From: Aradus depressus | Lineage: Eukaryota; Arthropoda; Insecta; Hemiptera; Aradidae | Length of the DNA stretch: 64,000 nucleotides | Assembly: GCA_963662175.1 (NCBI GenBank) | Contig: OY759219.1 | Location: 29,182,908 to 29,246,907, forward strand | Direction: 5' to 3' | In this document: piece after piece, positions 33,070-43,522 of the stretch | How the letters are laid out: each line of letters begins with the position of its first letter | Position numbering within the stretch: the stretch's first letter is position 1 | The notes under the pieces: generated by a model | Databases searched by the model: none | Seen by the model: the letters and a program-made list of their open reading frames with translations, nothing else | Told to the model about the DNA's origin: nothing | Translations under genes and position numbers: made by a program

Positions 33070-33810
33070 CAGTAAACTCCCGATTATCCGCGGGATTGAC
33101 TGGCGTGGATACCGCGGATAATCGAATTTCGCGGATAAGCCGCAAAATTGCCGATAATGGTTAAACAAAGCCCGAAGGCACTAAAAAAACAACACACAAG
33201 TAGTGCTTTAAATAAGTTTATTATACAATAAAAGGACGTACCTGATAACAAAACTCAATCAATGTCATGTAGGTTATTAAAAAGTCATGTTTACTGTTTA
33301 ACAAAAAAGTCAGTCATTTGCTTTTGCTTTTTCGTAGTGAAACACTTAATCTTTATTTGAGATTTGAGTTTTCTCAACACCATCTTGTCACAAAGTGATG
33401 CGTCGTCTTGCTCTTCAAGGTATTGAATAATGCTGTCAATGTGTCCTAATGCTGCATCACGTGCAAATGACTCACTGGTCAGGCGATTCACTCGCACGCT
33501 AAGTAAGCAAACATCTGCAGTGCCGCTAGTCGCGTCCAAAACTGCTCAAGCACACACTACGTATATACCGATATATGTACTGCACAGTAATACTGAACTA
33601 CATAAACGTTTTGTACTGTACATACATTATTAAGTGTACTGTACTGTATGTATATTTGTGATTTACGATTTTTATTATGTTTAAGTATGTTTTTAGTAAC
33701 TTTATTTCAATTTTTGTGAAATAATTTTCGGTTTCAAAACCTTCCTTTTTTATAAATGCCTCCTACAGGCACCGCGGATAAACCGCCCGCGGATAATCGA
33801 GAGTTTACTG
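33070..33810. mobile_element. Pogo-like element, 741 bp, with transposase remnant
   Basis: Left end CAGTAAACTCCCGATTATCC; right end, reverse strand, CAGTAAACTCTCGATTATCC. TA flanks both ends (33068-33069, 33811-33812). The interior keeps a short minus-strand frame (33291-33539) resembling the C-terminus of a pogo/Tigger transposase. Confidence 0.92.
33291..33539 (-). pseudogene. Pogo/Tigger-type transposase, C-terminal fragment
   Basis: The 82-residue frame contains DAALGHIDSIIQYLEEQDD, then LRKLKSQIKIK, and ends KQKQMTDFFVKQ. Transposases of the pogo/Tigger/CENP-B group commonly end with an acidic helix followed by a basic stretch and a 'K--(I/M)-DFF' terminus, as here. The DNA-binding CENP-B-type domain and the DDE catalytic core are missing, so it cannot act. 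The element probably arose by internal deletion of a full-length pogo-like transposon, keeping only its ends and this tail. Confidence 0.6.
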
Positions 33811-33889
33811 TATTTATTTTGTTCTTGTTTCTATCCGTTGAAGCACTTTTATCTCATTACTGATATTTTATTTTATTTTTATTTGTTAC

Positions 33890-33962
33890 TCTCTTCAGTG
33901 ACTTTCATTTATTCTTAGAGGACTTCGGTCCCAGAATAAAATTTATTTTCATTTCATTTCAT
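33890..33962 (+). repeat. Retroposon 3' end with GGGACC/GGTCCC-type hairpin
   Basis: ATTCTTAGAGGACTTCGGTC and CCAGAATAAAATTTATTTTC, then TTTCA repeats. A reversed copy at 60049-60110 has the stem perfect (GGGACCGAGGTCCC). This looks like a LINE/SINE 3' stem-loop with a simple-repeat tail. Confidence 0.55.
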
Positions 33963-34439
33963 ATTTCTTATAGCAGGGAAAATAAAAAGAAAGTTAAATG
34001 ATACATAGAGTAAAAGTGATGAGTAGCAGATCGTTACAATAAACAAGTTGTCTTACTTTATGGTGAAGATGAAAATAAAAATAAAAATAAAAAAAAAAAA
34101 AACGTTATGTGATGTTACGACAGAACCTAAGTTGGTTGAAGCATGAAAAGAGTGTTTCAGAGGCTACATGTCATCTACATAAAGAGAAAGAATAGGAAGG
34201 TTTTATTAGGCGATAACAGCAAACCAGAGAGACGAGGGGGGTCCAGCTTCTCTATGCAAATAGCACTCTTTTTGGAGGCTCTTCACCTGATTTCCAGACT
34301 CTCAAGTCTAATTTGGCGTACTTTACCACGTCCAAGAATCTGAAGATAATATACAAGCTATTACTTTTTGATAATTAACATTTTTGCAAAGATATTGTGA
34401 AACACTCAATAAAAAAACATAAAATTAAAAATTTTAAAA

Positions 34440-34920
34440 ACCCCGCCACAATAAAAACATTTTTTTGTTCGCTCTTTTTTTAACTGAAACCTTGGTGGAG
34501 AGAGCTTTTTTCGGGGTGAAGGGAGGGGGGAGGGGCTTGGCCTTATAATCATTTGAGCTCAAACTCCATGTCTCTAACTGAAATAGAGGTCGAGATCTCT
34601 ATACAGGGCTCTGACGAAACCTGAATATCTTGGAGACGGCATACCCGATTTCCACCAAACCATCTCAAAAATGTGTTTTTTAAAAATATTGCCTATTTCA
34701 CAAAATATGTGGGTTTCAGCCCCACGGGGTTTTTCTCTGTCCCTCCTGACAATTATGTAAGTCTTAAAAATATGAATAACATTAAAAAGAATATTTCGTC
34801 TCAAATTGAAATCTTAATAATAAAAGAAAATTTTAAAAAAGTCGTGGCTGAAGATGGCAGCAATATCGAAAGTACTTCCATATATTTTATATATTTTGTG
34901 AAATAGACAATATTTTTAAA
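34440..34920. repeat. Dispersed repeat with CTGAAGATGG/CGAAAGTACT motif
   Basis: The 34590-34680 segment has GGAGACGGCATACCCGATTT. The 34848-34885 segment has GTGGCTGAAGATGGCAGCAA and TATCGAAAGTACTTCCA. A related copy (GGCTGAGGATGGTAGAAATA, CCGAAAGTACTCC) is at 36608-36640. Two overlapping frames of about 76 residues are not gene-like. Confidence 0.45.
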
Positions 34921-35149
34921 GGACATAGGCGTTTCATTATATTTTTTATTATTTTATGAGTTGTGTCAGGAGATTCTTAATTCATATATAATAAATTATT
35001 ACAGCATCACTTCTCCCATTTATTGTTTGTCTTCTCAAAAAGCCGCAATTACAAACGTTTCGAGAAGCACTCCTATCATCAATATTTACAATATATGTGT
35101 ACCTAGATTTTTTAAAACTTTTTGGAAACGAACTCCAAACAGACCGACT

Positions 35150-35440
35150 TTTTAAAATTGCAATCAAAAACCCATAACGACCACATCTTTTAATTTTCAG
35201 TAAAATCGCCCGATGTTTAGGGCAGGATCAAAAGAGATGCTCTACCCTAAAAACTTTAATAACTGCCAATAAAATTATTGTATCGACACAAATATTTTTT
35301 AAAGGAGTATAAGGATTCAGAAATTCCTATATATATAAACTATTGTTTTTTAGCCCCGTCGATTGGTTTTGGAGGAAGAGCGAAAACTTACTTGATTAAT
35401 TCTTGTTGAGTAAATAAATGCCCCAGAATTCACCGACTTT
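35150..35440 (+). repeat. Module element copy
   Basis: AACCCATAACGACCACATC, AAATCGCCCGATGTTTAGGG and AATAACTGCCAATAAAATTA modules, then GGAAGAGCGAAAACTTACTT and AATTCACCGAC with a T run. Confidence 0.75.
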
Positions 35441-35693
35441 TTTTTTTTTTTTCAATTTATCTTTAACTCAACTGTACTAACGTGAAGGGAAGTACGTGGC
35501 AACGAATGTGACAGGATGATGTCCTTTGAAAGGGCCCAATTAACCATGACGTAACAGGAGTGTATTGACGTAAGGGACACGTACACTGGAGGACAGACAT
35601 GCGTCTCACAAGATATTGGTCAAGGCAACATTTCATACACTTCCCATCACATTAATGACAATAATGTTATCAGAGTGAGCAATAGTCAGAAAT

Positions 35694-35771
35694 TGAAAGA
35701 GCGCTCTGGTAGTAGGCGATATGACCTCGTAGTTAAAGCCCGGGCATGAGTCGTAAAACCTAACCTAACCT
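35694..35771 (+). mobile_element. Very short 5'-truncated SINE with 13-bp TSD
   Basis: Only the last 78 bases of the SINE are present (GAAAGAGCGCTCTGGTAG to CATGAGTCGTAAAACC plus two TAACC units). They are flanked by perfect AATAGTCAGAAAT repeats (35681-35693 and 35772-35784). This shows the SINE is copied from its 3' end by target-primed reverse transcription and that the TAACC tail belongs to the element. Confidence 0.95.
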
Positions 35772-35829
35772 AATAGTCAGAAATACATTTACATTTGTCC
35801 ACATTGTTAAAACTGGCTAACGTCATACA

Positions 35830-36305
35830 GACATATTTATTTAACTTACACACATAGATAATTCATTTTTCATATATTGTTATAGTTACATTGTTTTCTT
35901 TCTTTTCTATATCTCGCACATTGGGATCTGATGATGGGACGTAAGAACGTCCCGAAACATCGTTGGGGGATAAAGACACTTCCGAAGATTTTTCTTTGAA
36001 AAATAGTTACCTATCTTAATTTTTATTAAATTGAAAAATGTGTCTACTTATTATGAACGTATCTTGTATTATTATTTTTTTTTTATTATTTTTTTTATAT
36101 ACTCATATATTTTTAAGTATTTATTTGTACAGTTTTTATTAATTTAATTTTACTTTTTTTAATGTTTTTTTGTTGTTATTACTAATCATAGATGTGTTAG
36201 ACTCAAGTAGTTATAAATCTAATATATAAGCTATCATAATGTATAAATTCATTTGACGTATCCTATTATCATGTATTGGTTTAACGGAAATAAATTATTA
36301 TTATA
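35830..36305 (+). repeat. Retroposon 3' end with CTGATGA hairpin and ATT tail
   Basis: It contains ATCTGATGATGGGACGTAAG and AACGTCCCGAAACATCG, a long T/A-rich part, AGACTCAAGTAGTTATAAAT, and ends TTGGTTTAACGGAAATAAA with ATT units. The final 130 bases recur at 59510-59650. Confidence 0.6.
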
Positions 36306-36599
36306 CCTACTTTGTAAAGGTTATACGTTATGCCCTGAAATTAAGTGATACTAGTAAGATTCAGAACTTGGGTGACTCCAAATTGTCAACGACCATAAAT
36401 AAAAAAGGGTGAGTTTTCTGAAAATTAGTAGTGATAATAGTAGAACATAAATGAATAATTTTTGTTATTGTGCTTATTCATAAATAGATATTTATTAAAT
36501 CAGCATATGCTATAAACAGTAAAAACAATTATTATTATATATGCAAGAAACATGTATGTATACGTCCTATCTCTTCCTATCTCCCTAGTCTTATCTCTT

Positions 36600-38200
36600 A
36601 TGCTTTTGGCTGAGGATGGTAGAAATACCGAAAGTACTCCAATGTATATATAGTTAGTGAAATTAGACAATATATTAAATAAACAAGTTTTATTTTATTT
36701 TTCAAGTCCATTTGAATTATTTCACAATATCTCTGCAATAATGTCAGTTTTCATGTATGTATACACTGATAAAATAATGTTAAAATCTAACATAAAAATC
36801 CTATTGTTAAAATCTAACATAAAAATCCTCTGAATAAAAGCTTTAACTCATTCTTTGCTTCCATTTTTATTTTCTTGGCAGAGACCCGCCATCAATATCC
36901 TACAATTTCTATCGTAGTTAGTTTTGTTTAATATTTTTTTATTTTTATCGCCCATAATATCGTTCTGAAAGAAGATTTATCTTGAAGAAATATAAATATG
37001 GGATATTTATACTTAAAAAAACAGAAAACATAGTATTTATTGTATTTATTAATATTAGGAATTTTATATTCATTTATCTGCTATTACTTATTTATTTTAT
37101 AGTTAAAATTATCAATATTCCTCTTAAGATTTTTTATAGGTTGAAGGATTTTATATAATTTATAAGCTATATATACCTAACTAGAATTTATAGGCTATTT
37201 TGATGTACAAAGGTGTATAACGTACCAATGATAACTTCTTCATTGTTATTTGTTACTTTATTTACTTATACAACATTTTTTTTGTGTTTTTCGCTCTTTT
37301 TTTTTTACTATATTTAGCTCCTTGTGATTTGAGGAAGGGGCACGTAATCGCCCCGAAATATCGTCCTGAAAGAAGATTTATCTTGAAGAAATATAATTAT
37401 ATAAAAAATAAAATAAAATAGACTCTATTATAATTATTAATATTATAAATTTTATATATTCATTTCTATTATTTATTAATGATTTTTTTTAAATTTCTTG
37501 TACATATATAGTATTGTAGTCGTGCGAAAATCTGATATGAGTTATCAACCGATTTTCAAGTTTCATGGTTTCTGAATATGAGTAGGTTTCAAACACACAT
37601 TTTTAGACGTTTCCTCGATTTACTCGAAAACAGTTAGTCCTATTGAAAAATTGATTCTTACCAAAAATATTCCTTATAAATTGTTCCAATCGCAATTAGG
37701 TCCTCGAGATTTGAGATAGGATGAATACGACAACAGTTATAGCGACCCGAAGAATGTAAACTAAATGTCTGTCTATAAGGAGTATTTAAGTAATTTTTAA
37801 AACGTCACTCATAGCAACAAAGTTTAAAATATGGTTTTATTGTCGGTAGTTTTTTTGAAAAATTATAGAAATAAAAAAAAAAAAAAATTCAGATAAGTTG
37901 ATGTATAAAATTTATAAGCCAGTTTGATGTAAACTATTGTAAAACATATCCACTGATACATATTTATACAATGTCATATATACATATTTTTTATAGATAT
38001 TTTTTTTCTTTTTATTATCTCTTATATTTCGGAAGAGCACATAGCTGGTCAGTGTCACTACCCAATGACCAAAAAAAATAACCAGATTTACTATGTATAT
38101 ATATATGTATGATTAAAATGTATATTTATTTAATGCTAACTTATTGTTTATTTAATACAAAAATATATTATAAAAAAAAACATTTGAAACCATTAAATGA
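36600..38200. other. AT-rich stretch with repeated retroposon 3' ends
   Basis: Segments 36860-37090 and 37350-37480 share GAAAGAAGATTTATCTTGAA and following AT-rich sequence, and resemble 48560-48900 and 53905-54010. A reversed match to 10050-10190 is at 37600-37740. No gene is seen. Confidence 0.45.
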
Positions 38201-38230
38201 AATATGAAACATATTTATCTTTTACCCTGA

Positions 38231-39262
38231 GAGTGGAATAGGGCGTTCAGAGGGGGACACTCCAGAATCAAGGAGGTATTAAGTGAGATAGATGCCATAT
38301 TTAAATGGAGAAGAGATGAGATGGTACAGCGCACCAACCTAAATAGGAAGTATGCAGTAACCATCAGGAGTAGAGAGAGAGCACAGCAAGAAGCGACAGA
38401 AGTTACTGGGAAGCATATATTTAGCTTTACAGACGGTTCTAGGCAGAAGGACACAGGACTCACGGGAGGAGGTGTATGGATCCCGAGTCTGGAGGTGGAG
38501 GCCGTCATCCCGCTGGGATCCCATGCTACGGTATTTCAAGCGGAGGTGATGGCCATCCTGGAATGTGCGTCCAGAAGAGAGGTACTGAACAGCGACATGG
38601 AGGAGGTGAAAATCTTCTCCGATAGTCAAGCAGCACTCCAAGCACTTGCCAGCGCAGAAATCAAATCAAAGCTGGTAAGAGAGTGCGCAAATCAGTTAAA
38701 CATCCTAGGAAACCGCAAGAAGGTTGGACTCTACTGGGTTCCCGGACATTCGGGGATCCAGGGAAACGAAGAGGCGGACCGACTAGCCAAGGAAGGTTCA
38801 AGTAAACCTTTCATGGGGCCAGAACCGGTGCTGGGAGTATCTCGGGAGACATACCGAACCCGAATCAAAGAATGGACTAAGGACCTTTTGGAGCGTACGT
38901 GGAGAGAAAAGACCACATGCAGGCAGTCGAAGATGTTCCTGGGAGGGGAGTCCAGGGTTCTGAAAGACGAGATCCTGAACCTCAAAAGAAACGAGCTCAG
39001 GCAACTGACTGGAGCTCTCACAGGACATGGTCCGTTCAATAGACATCTACACACTGTGGGAGTCAGGGACAGTCCTACCTGCGATAGATGTGGGGAAGAA
39101 AATGAAACGGCGGCACACTTCCTGGGTATCTGCTTGGGAAATGCGCGAATAAGATTCCACATCTTTGGTAGAGATGCAATCGCAGAGGAAGACTTTAGAA
39201 GATTGGACTATGAGAGCATTCTTAGGTTCATTAAGGAAACTGGGAGACTGAGCACTCCATGA
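38231..39262 (+). CDS. LINE ORF2 fragment: RNase H plus zinc knuckle
   Basis: The frame is open for 344 codons after a stop at 38228-38230. The first Met is at 38321, but the true protein began upstream in lost sequence. Counting from that Met, RNase H catalytic residues are all present: D38 (FTDGS), E75 (QAEVMA), D101 (FSDSQAA), H143 (WVPGHSG) and D153 (NEEADRLA). A CX2CX8HX4C knuckle (CDRCGEENETAAHFLGIC) is near the C-terminus. This order, RT then RNase H then knuckle, is known in I- and LOA-group and some R1-like LINEs. Here the endonuclease and RT are cut off. The 3' UTR runs to a (TA)n tract at 39405. The frame is intact and has GC content unlike its neighbours, suggesting a fairly recent insertion. 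The clade is not fixed. Confidence 0.85.
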   Translation, partial: EWNRAFRGGHSRIKEVLSEIDAIFKWRRDEMVQRTNLNRKYAVTIRSRERAQQEATEVTGKHIFSFTDGSRQKDTGLTGGGVWIPSLEVEAVIPLGSHATVFQAEVMAILECASRREVLNSDMEEVKIFSDSQAALQALASAEIKSKLVRECANQLNILGNRKKVGLYWVPGHSGIQGNEEADRLAKEGSSKPFMGPEPVLGVSRETYRTRIKEWTKDLLERTWREKTTCRQSKMFLGGESRVLKDEILNLKRNELRQLTGALTGHGPFNRHLHTVGVRDSPTCDRCGEENETAAHFLGICLGNARIRFHIFGRDAIAEEDFRRLDYESILRFIKETGRLSTP

Positions 39263-39402
39263 AGGACTTGGGTCAGGTAGTATAAGTATAGTATAAATAT
39301 AGGCATATAGGTGATATAATAAGGGGGAAGCCAAGCGCTTCCAGGGAAGGGATAAAAGCACTGAGTGCTTAGATCTCTAGGTGTAATGCACCAGCCCACC
39401 AT

Positions 39403-39448
<46 letters not shown>
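39263..39448 (+). mobile_element. LINE 3' UTR and terminal (TA)n tract
   Basis: A short UTR (containing GGGGGAAGCCAAGCGCTTCC and ACCAGCCCACCATAGA) continues directly into 44 bases of TA (39405-39448). The tract is either the element tail or the microsatellite target. Confidence 0.65.
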
Positions 39449-39450
<2 letters not shown>

Positions 39451-40240
39451 CCCTTTTTTATACAAAATTCTTTATAATTGAACTCAACTGAAGTATAAAG
39501 GATCTGTTTAATATCTGAAATTGCCCCTTCATATTTATCAAATCCATTCATACGGGCCACAATATAAAAGCAATTTGAATGAGTTTTATATTTTTAATTT
39601 TTCAAACCCTTTGAATTTAATAATAAAAGAATCAAAAGGTAGCCACTAAACCATGGCATTTATCTCACATTTTGAATGCTAAAACCTTTTGTATAATTTT
39701 GTGAAAAGGCCATTTCAATAAAATCGTGCAATATAAAATTATTTTTTGTTTTTTATAGTCCAAATATAGTTTAATTTTTTTAAATTTATTAATTGTGCAA
39801 ATTTAATCAAAAAATATACAAGTTTAATTACAATACACTGAAAAGTACACAAGGGTCAGTGTCGAGAGAACGTTTTCCCAGCTAAAACACATACTACTAT
39901 TATACATACTTAGCGACAGGCGGCACAGTTTTTCAGACAAGAATTTTGAAATGTTTTAGTGGTAAATTTTAACGCATCAAATGCTCATGTAAAAAAAACA
40001 TCAACTTAATTGAAGTCAAATTCTTGGCCTCGAGTAATGTAGTGAACTGTTTTGTATTTTACATATCTCTAATATTTTTTTAATCAAAAATTTATAGATA
40101 CATGCGTTTGTAATTAAAACATGGAGGTAAAAAAAAACTTGTGTTTTGAGTACATATTTTTTATATATTGTATAAATAAATTCCTTTAAGCTTTTTATTT
40201 TATAGATTTTTTTTTTAAACCTACTCAATTTTATGCTGAA
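39449..40240. other. AT-rich stretch, no gene
   Basis: No repeat or ORF of note. Confidence 0.4.
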
Positions 40241-40379
40241 AAACAATTAATGATAGGATTTATTTCTTGTTGCACATTTATGCACGTTTTGGTCTTTTTA
40301 TTGCACGAAACCCGGGCCCTAGTAATAAGGAATCCGTTGAAATCTACGAATGCCAAGAAAAGAAATATATATTATCTTG

Positions 40380-40600
40380 GGCCACCTGACTTTTCCTGCT
40401 GGGGGCCAATCCCTACCTTTTATCCTTTGTGTGGTGGTGGCGGTGGGCAAGGGAGAACCGAAGAAGGATGTCCGCCCAGATAAAATCCTGGGGTAACGAC
40501 CCTCGATACATCAGAAGGGTTAGGCAGACCCGGATTTGAGAAAGGGGTAGGATTTAGGTACACCCGAGGCCAAACGGGGATTTGAACATTTTCTCCTGGC
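40380..40600. other. GC-rich block, unassigned
   Basis: On the minus strand one frame is proline-rich (FYLGGHPSSVLPCPPPPPHK). The plus frame is glycine-rich. It has the look of a LINE UTR or ORF1 fragment but nothing is recognisable. Confidence 0.3.
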
Positions 40601-40692
40601 CCTCATAAACTATGGAATCTCTTCGTTTGCTTAGAAAAGTTAAGAGCAAAAAAAAAAAAAAAATTAAAATACCGTATTAAATTGAATATAAG

Positions 40693-41199
40693 GTGCCCTG
40701 GAATTTAAGACCCATTTTTGGGAAATTATTTTTAGGAAAAAAAAATGTTTTAATTTTTATTGGACAACATATCAGACTGAAACGCACAGACCTCAAAAGA
40801 CGATTTGGACGACTGAAATCAATCATCGGACGACGATCGACATTATCGCTTGAAAACAAACTTCACATTTACAACACTATACTAAAACCCATCTGGACTT
40901 ACGGAATCGAGATATGGGGATCAGCCAAAAAATCAAACATACAACGCCTTCAGTCATTACAATCCATCATACTACGCCACATTGCCAATGCCCCATTTTA
41001 CGTTTCCAACCTCACATTACATAATGACCTCAACATCCCATTTATACCTTCTGTTATCAAGACACGATATCAAAATTTTCACGACAAACTCCATCATCAC
41101 GCCAATCCACTTATTCTCCAATTATCCACGAACACTCTCCCCACAAACCCACCAAGACGTCTAAAGCGGGCATGGCAGAGGGACCTGCTCCAGGACTAG
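40693..41199 (+). CDS. Jockey-type LINE reverse transcriptase, C-terminal fragment
   Basis: From about residue 30 the frame shows the conserved tail of Jockey-group ORF2: LKSIIGRRSTLSLENKLHIY, KPIWTYGIEIWGSAKKSN, LQSLQSIILRHIANAPFYVS, NLTLHNDLNIP, and closing RRLKRAWQRDLLQD. The first 25-30 residues (MPWNLRPIFGKLF) do not fit and are probably pre-insertion sequence read through a chance junction, so the Met is not a real start. RT catalytic core and endonuclease are absent. The remaining frame is intact and ends at a TAG at the position usual for the family. The element continues to an A/T-rich end near 41325 and abuts a reversed relative. Confidence 0.8.
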   Translation: MPWNLRPIFGKLFLGKKNVLIFIGQHIRLKRTDLKRRFGRLKSIIGRRSTLSLENKLHIYNTILKPIWTYGIEIWGSAKKSNIQRLQSLQSIILRHIANAPFYVSNLTLHNDLNIPFIPSVIKTRYQNFHDKLHHHANPLILQLSTNTLPTNPPRRLKRAWQRDLLQD

Positions 41200-41327
41200 C
41201 CTGGACTCCTCTTCGGTCACGTACCTCAGCAGTACAGCGACACACTTGCCACAGCACATCATCACGATCACTAGTGACAAATGTTGTCGTTGTGAATATG
41301 TAAATAAATAAATAAAATTTTTTATTT
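41200..41327 (+). mobile_element. Jockey-type LINE 3' UTR
   Basis: UTR with CTTGCCACAGCACATCATCA, ending GTTGTGAATATGTAAATAAA and a few more TAAA units. The motif is mirrored immediately afterward by the minus-strand copy. Confidence 0.7.
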
Positions 41328-41890
41328 ATTTTACAAATATATATTCACAACTGTATAAAAAATAAATACAAGCAAGTGTGCTAAGAGAGAGATAATGGCA
41401 ATGTCAAAATGTCAAGAGGGGAGAAATCACCCAGTGGTGACACTCCCTAGTCATTGAGCTACTCTCATTTGTAACTAATCACACTCACTGCTGCTGCTCT
41501 CTGGGCAATTGACGCTTAAGCCGTCGTAGGGGAAGTGTGACAGAATGGAGGGCACGGACTAAAGGATTATCGTGGGAACAGGAAAATAATTTTTTATACT
41601 TGGATTTAGCAACTTCATTGACAAAAGATACGTTAAGGTCAATGTGAAGTGTTCTGTTGATAACGTAGTAAGGAGCATTGGCTATTATATGAAGGATGGA
41701 TTGAAAGGATTGGATGCGCTAGAGATTGGAAGACTTGACAGAACCCCAGAGTTCAAGTCCGTAAGTCCACATAGGTTTGAGTACTGCGTTTTATATGTCG
41801 TTTTGTTTTCAAAGTTAATTTGGATCTTTTGTCTAATAGTCTTAGTAACAGCTTATATCTTTTCAGTCATAAATTTAAATTTAAGTTGCG
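41328..41890 (-). pseudogene. Second Jockey-type LINE end, minus strand, inactivated
   Basis: Reading the minus strand gives LKPMWTYGLELWGSVKSSNL, a TAG stop, then RIQSFQSILHIIANAPYYV, INRTLHIDLNVSFVNEVAK and PLRRLKRQLPREQQQ, ending at a TGA at 41485-41487. Upstream pieces (QKIQINFENKTTYKT) are in another frame, so at least one frameshift and two stops are present. It shares the domain order of the plus-strand neighbour but differs in sequence, so the two are separate insertions of related families. Its 3' UTR and terminal A-rich end lie at 41328-41484. Confidence 0.8.
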
Positions 41891-42479
41891 TGTAGGGTTC
41901 CATGATAAATTTTCAAAAATATAATTCTGTAAATGGAAGAGACAAACCCTCGCATCTCCGCTCCCCCTACCATTTAAGTAACCTCAAGTTTCTGCATCTC
42001 TTTCTAGTAAACGTAATTTGTGAATGGCCGCTTACTATACTCAGTTACAGCAGCATAGAAGGCAAGCACACTACATCTGAGCTAAATTGATAACTCGATA
42101 GCTGGTACATGTAACCACAGTTGCTTGACAGTCAGTGAATATAAGTACACTTTATTCTGCTTTGCTGCCCCTCTGACAAAGTTTCACAAAGAAAGTTGTA
42201 AGATGCTTTGATCCACGTCAACTTCAAAAGTACGTGGCCATGTGTAGTAGCCGTTTTTCCTTAACCCCCCATGAAAAAAAGGCTCAACCTAATGAAGAGT
42301 CACATGGTTGAAATAACATAGAAGCAGAGGTAGCGTGTTTGCCTGCTGTGCTCAAGAGTAGGTAAACTTTAGAAGAAATTAAGAAATTTTCAGTTGCCTT
42401 TGGGAAATGTCATTTCTCTGCGCTGTTTCCATCATATTATCAAGAAATTGTTAAGGTTTTTAAATTAAAAAAAAAAGTA

Positions 42480-42935
42480 CGGTTTCATCAACAGGTATGT
42501 ACTTCCCCAGCACAAATTAATTAATTTCGTTTTCGCTCTCCCTCCAAAGCCTATCCTCCGATTGTATAAATATTAATATTTGACTTGTGGCTTCTGGATT
42601 TTCATACTAAATCTTGTGTCGATAGATTCATTACATCGGCCGTTATTAAGGTATTTGTGTCGAGCCCTCCTTCTCTGATCCCCCAGCCCTTCGACCGATT
42701 TTGCGAAAACTTGATAGGTGCCATACTTATATGGTTTCAAATTTATATATAAAATTTCATGTCAATACAGTCATTACATCGGCAGTTATGGGGATTTTTA
42801 GGTTGAGCCCCTCTATTCCTCTCTCCCTTCGGCTGATTCCACGTAAAATTAATAGGTTTGGTCCTAATAGGGCTTTGAATTTACATAAAAAATTTCTTGT
42901 CAGTACATTCATTTTATCAGTAGATATAGATATAT
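42480..42935 (-). repeat. Module element copy interrupted by an LTR
   Basis: Reversed 3' block (GTACTTCCCCAGCACAAATT, CGTTTTCGCTCTCCCTCCAA) and modules (GTCGATAGATTCATTACATC, GTCAATACAGTCATTACATC). The 5' hairpin end resumes at 43571-43625 after the LTR-derived insertion. Confidence 0.8.
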
Positions 42936-43503
42936 TGTAACATGTAGCAATAGGGATGGGTAATATATTAAATAAAGACAATGTATTATAATTTATATAG
43001 TAGTATAATTATGATAATAGTTAATAAGAAAAAAATATAATAAAGCCATTAACGGGGTGGCATAACTGAGGATTCAAGAAGGGTGGGGGAAGAGAGAGAG
43101 CGGTGGAAGGAGGGAGAAGGAGTGTGTGGTTGGAGAGAGAGAGTGAAAGTGGACGGTTGTTGGAGAGTTGACTAGAGGAGTGAAGATCCTTTGTAGAATT
43201 GGAAGTCTGGAGGAAGTAAGGTAGAAAGGTAGGTGGAAGGAAGAATGAAGAAAATGATGAGCATTATGATATAGTGAGAAGAGCAGTGGAAAAGGATTGG
43301 AGGACAGATTCAGTGATCATGTGAGTGAATAAAAAATAAATTTTATATTATCACCGTCTACGATCTATGTAAAGATAAAAAAAAATATTAAAAAAAAAAA
43401 TATTAAAATTTTATACCATGAAAACATTTTTATTAAAAGAATTCACCGCCCATTTTAGTTCAGCAAAAAATATAATTTCTTAGAGCTATCAAAATTTGTT
43501 ACA
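42936..43503 (+). mobile_element. LTR (568 bp) of a gypsy-like retrotransposon remnant
   Basis: Bounded by TGTAAC at 42936 and GTTACA at 43503. Immediately downstream, after one base, is an 18-base primer-binding site. Four-base repeats ATAT flank 42936 and 43570, where a second short TTTGTTACA occurs. That fits a 4-bp target duplication, with the internal region and nearly all of the 3' LTR deleted. The LTR holds a long purine-rich tract (43075-43270). No gag or pol remains. Confidence 0.7.
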
Positions 43504-43504
43504 A

Positions 43505-43522
43505 TGGCGCCCAACGTGGGGC
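43505..43522 (+). promoter_or_regulatory. Primer-binding site, tRNA-Lys type
   Basis: TGGCGCCCAACGTGGGGC lies one base after the LTR end. This 18-mer is the known complement of the 3' end of tRNA-Lys(1,2), used to prime minus-strand synthesis by several retroelements. Confidence 0.85.

Noticed and set aside
33430..33633. 67-residue plus-strand ORF
   Set aside because: Overlaps the pogo transposase remnant on the other strand, which has recognisable features.
38339..39361. Several minus-strand ORFs of 82-143 residues
   Set aside because: Shadows of the intact RNase H frame on the other strand.
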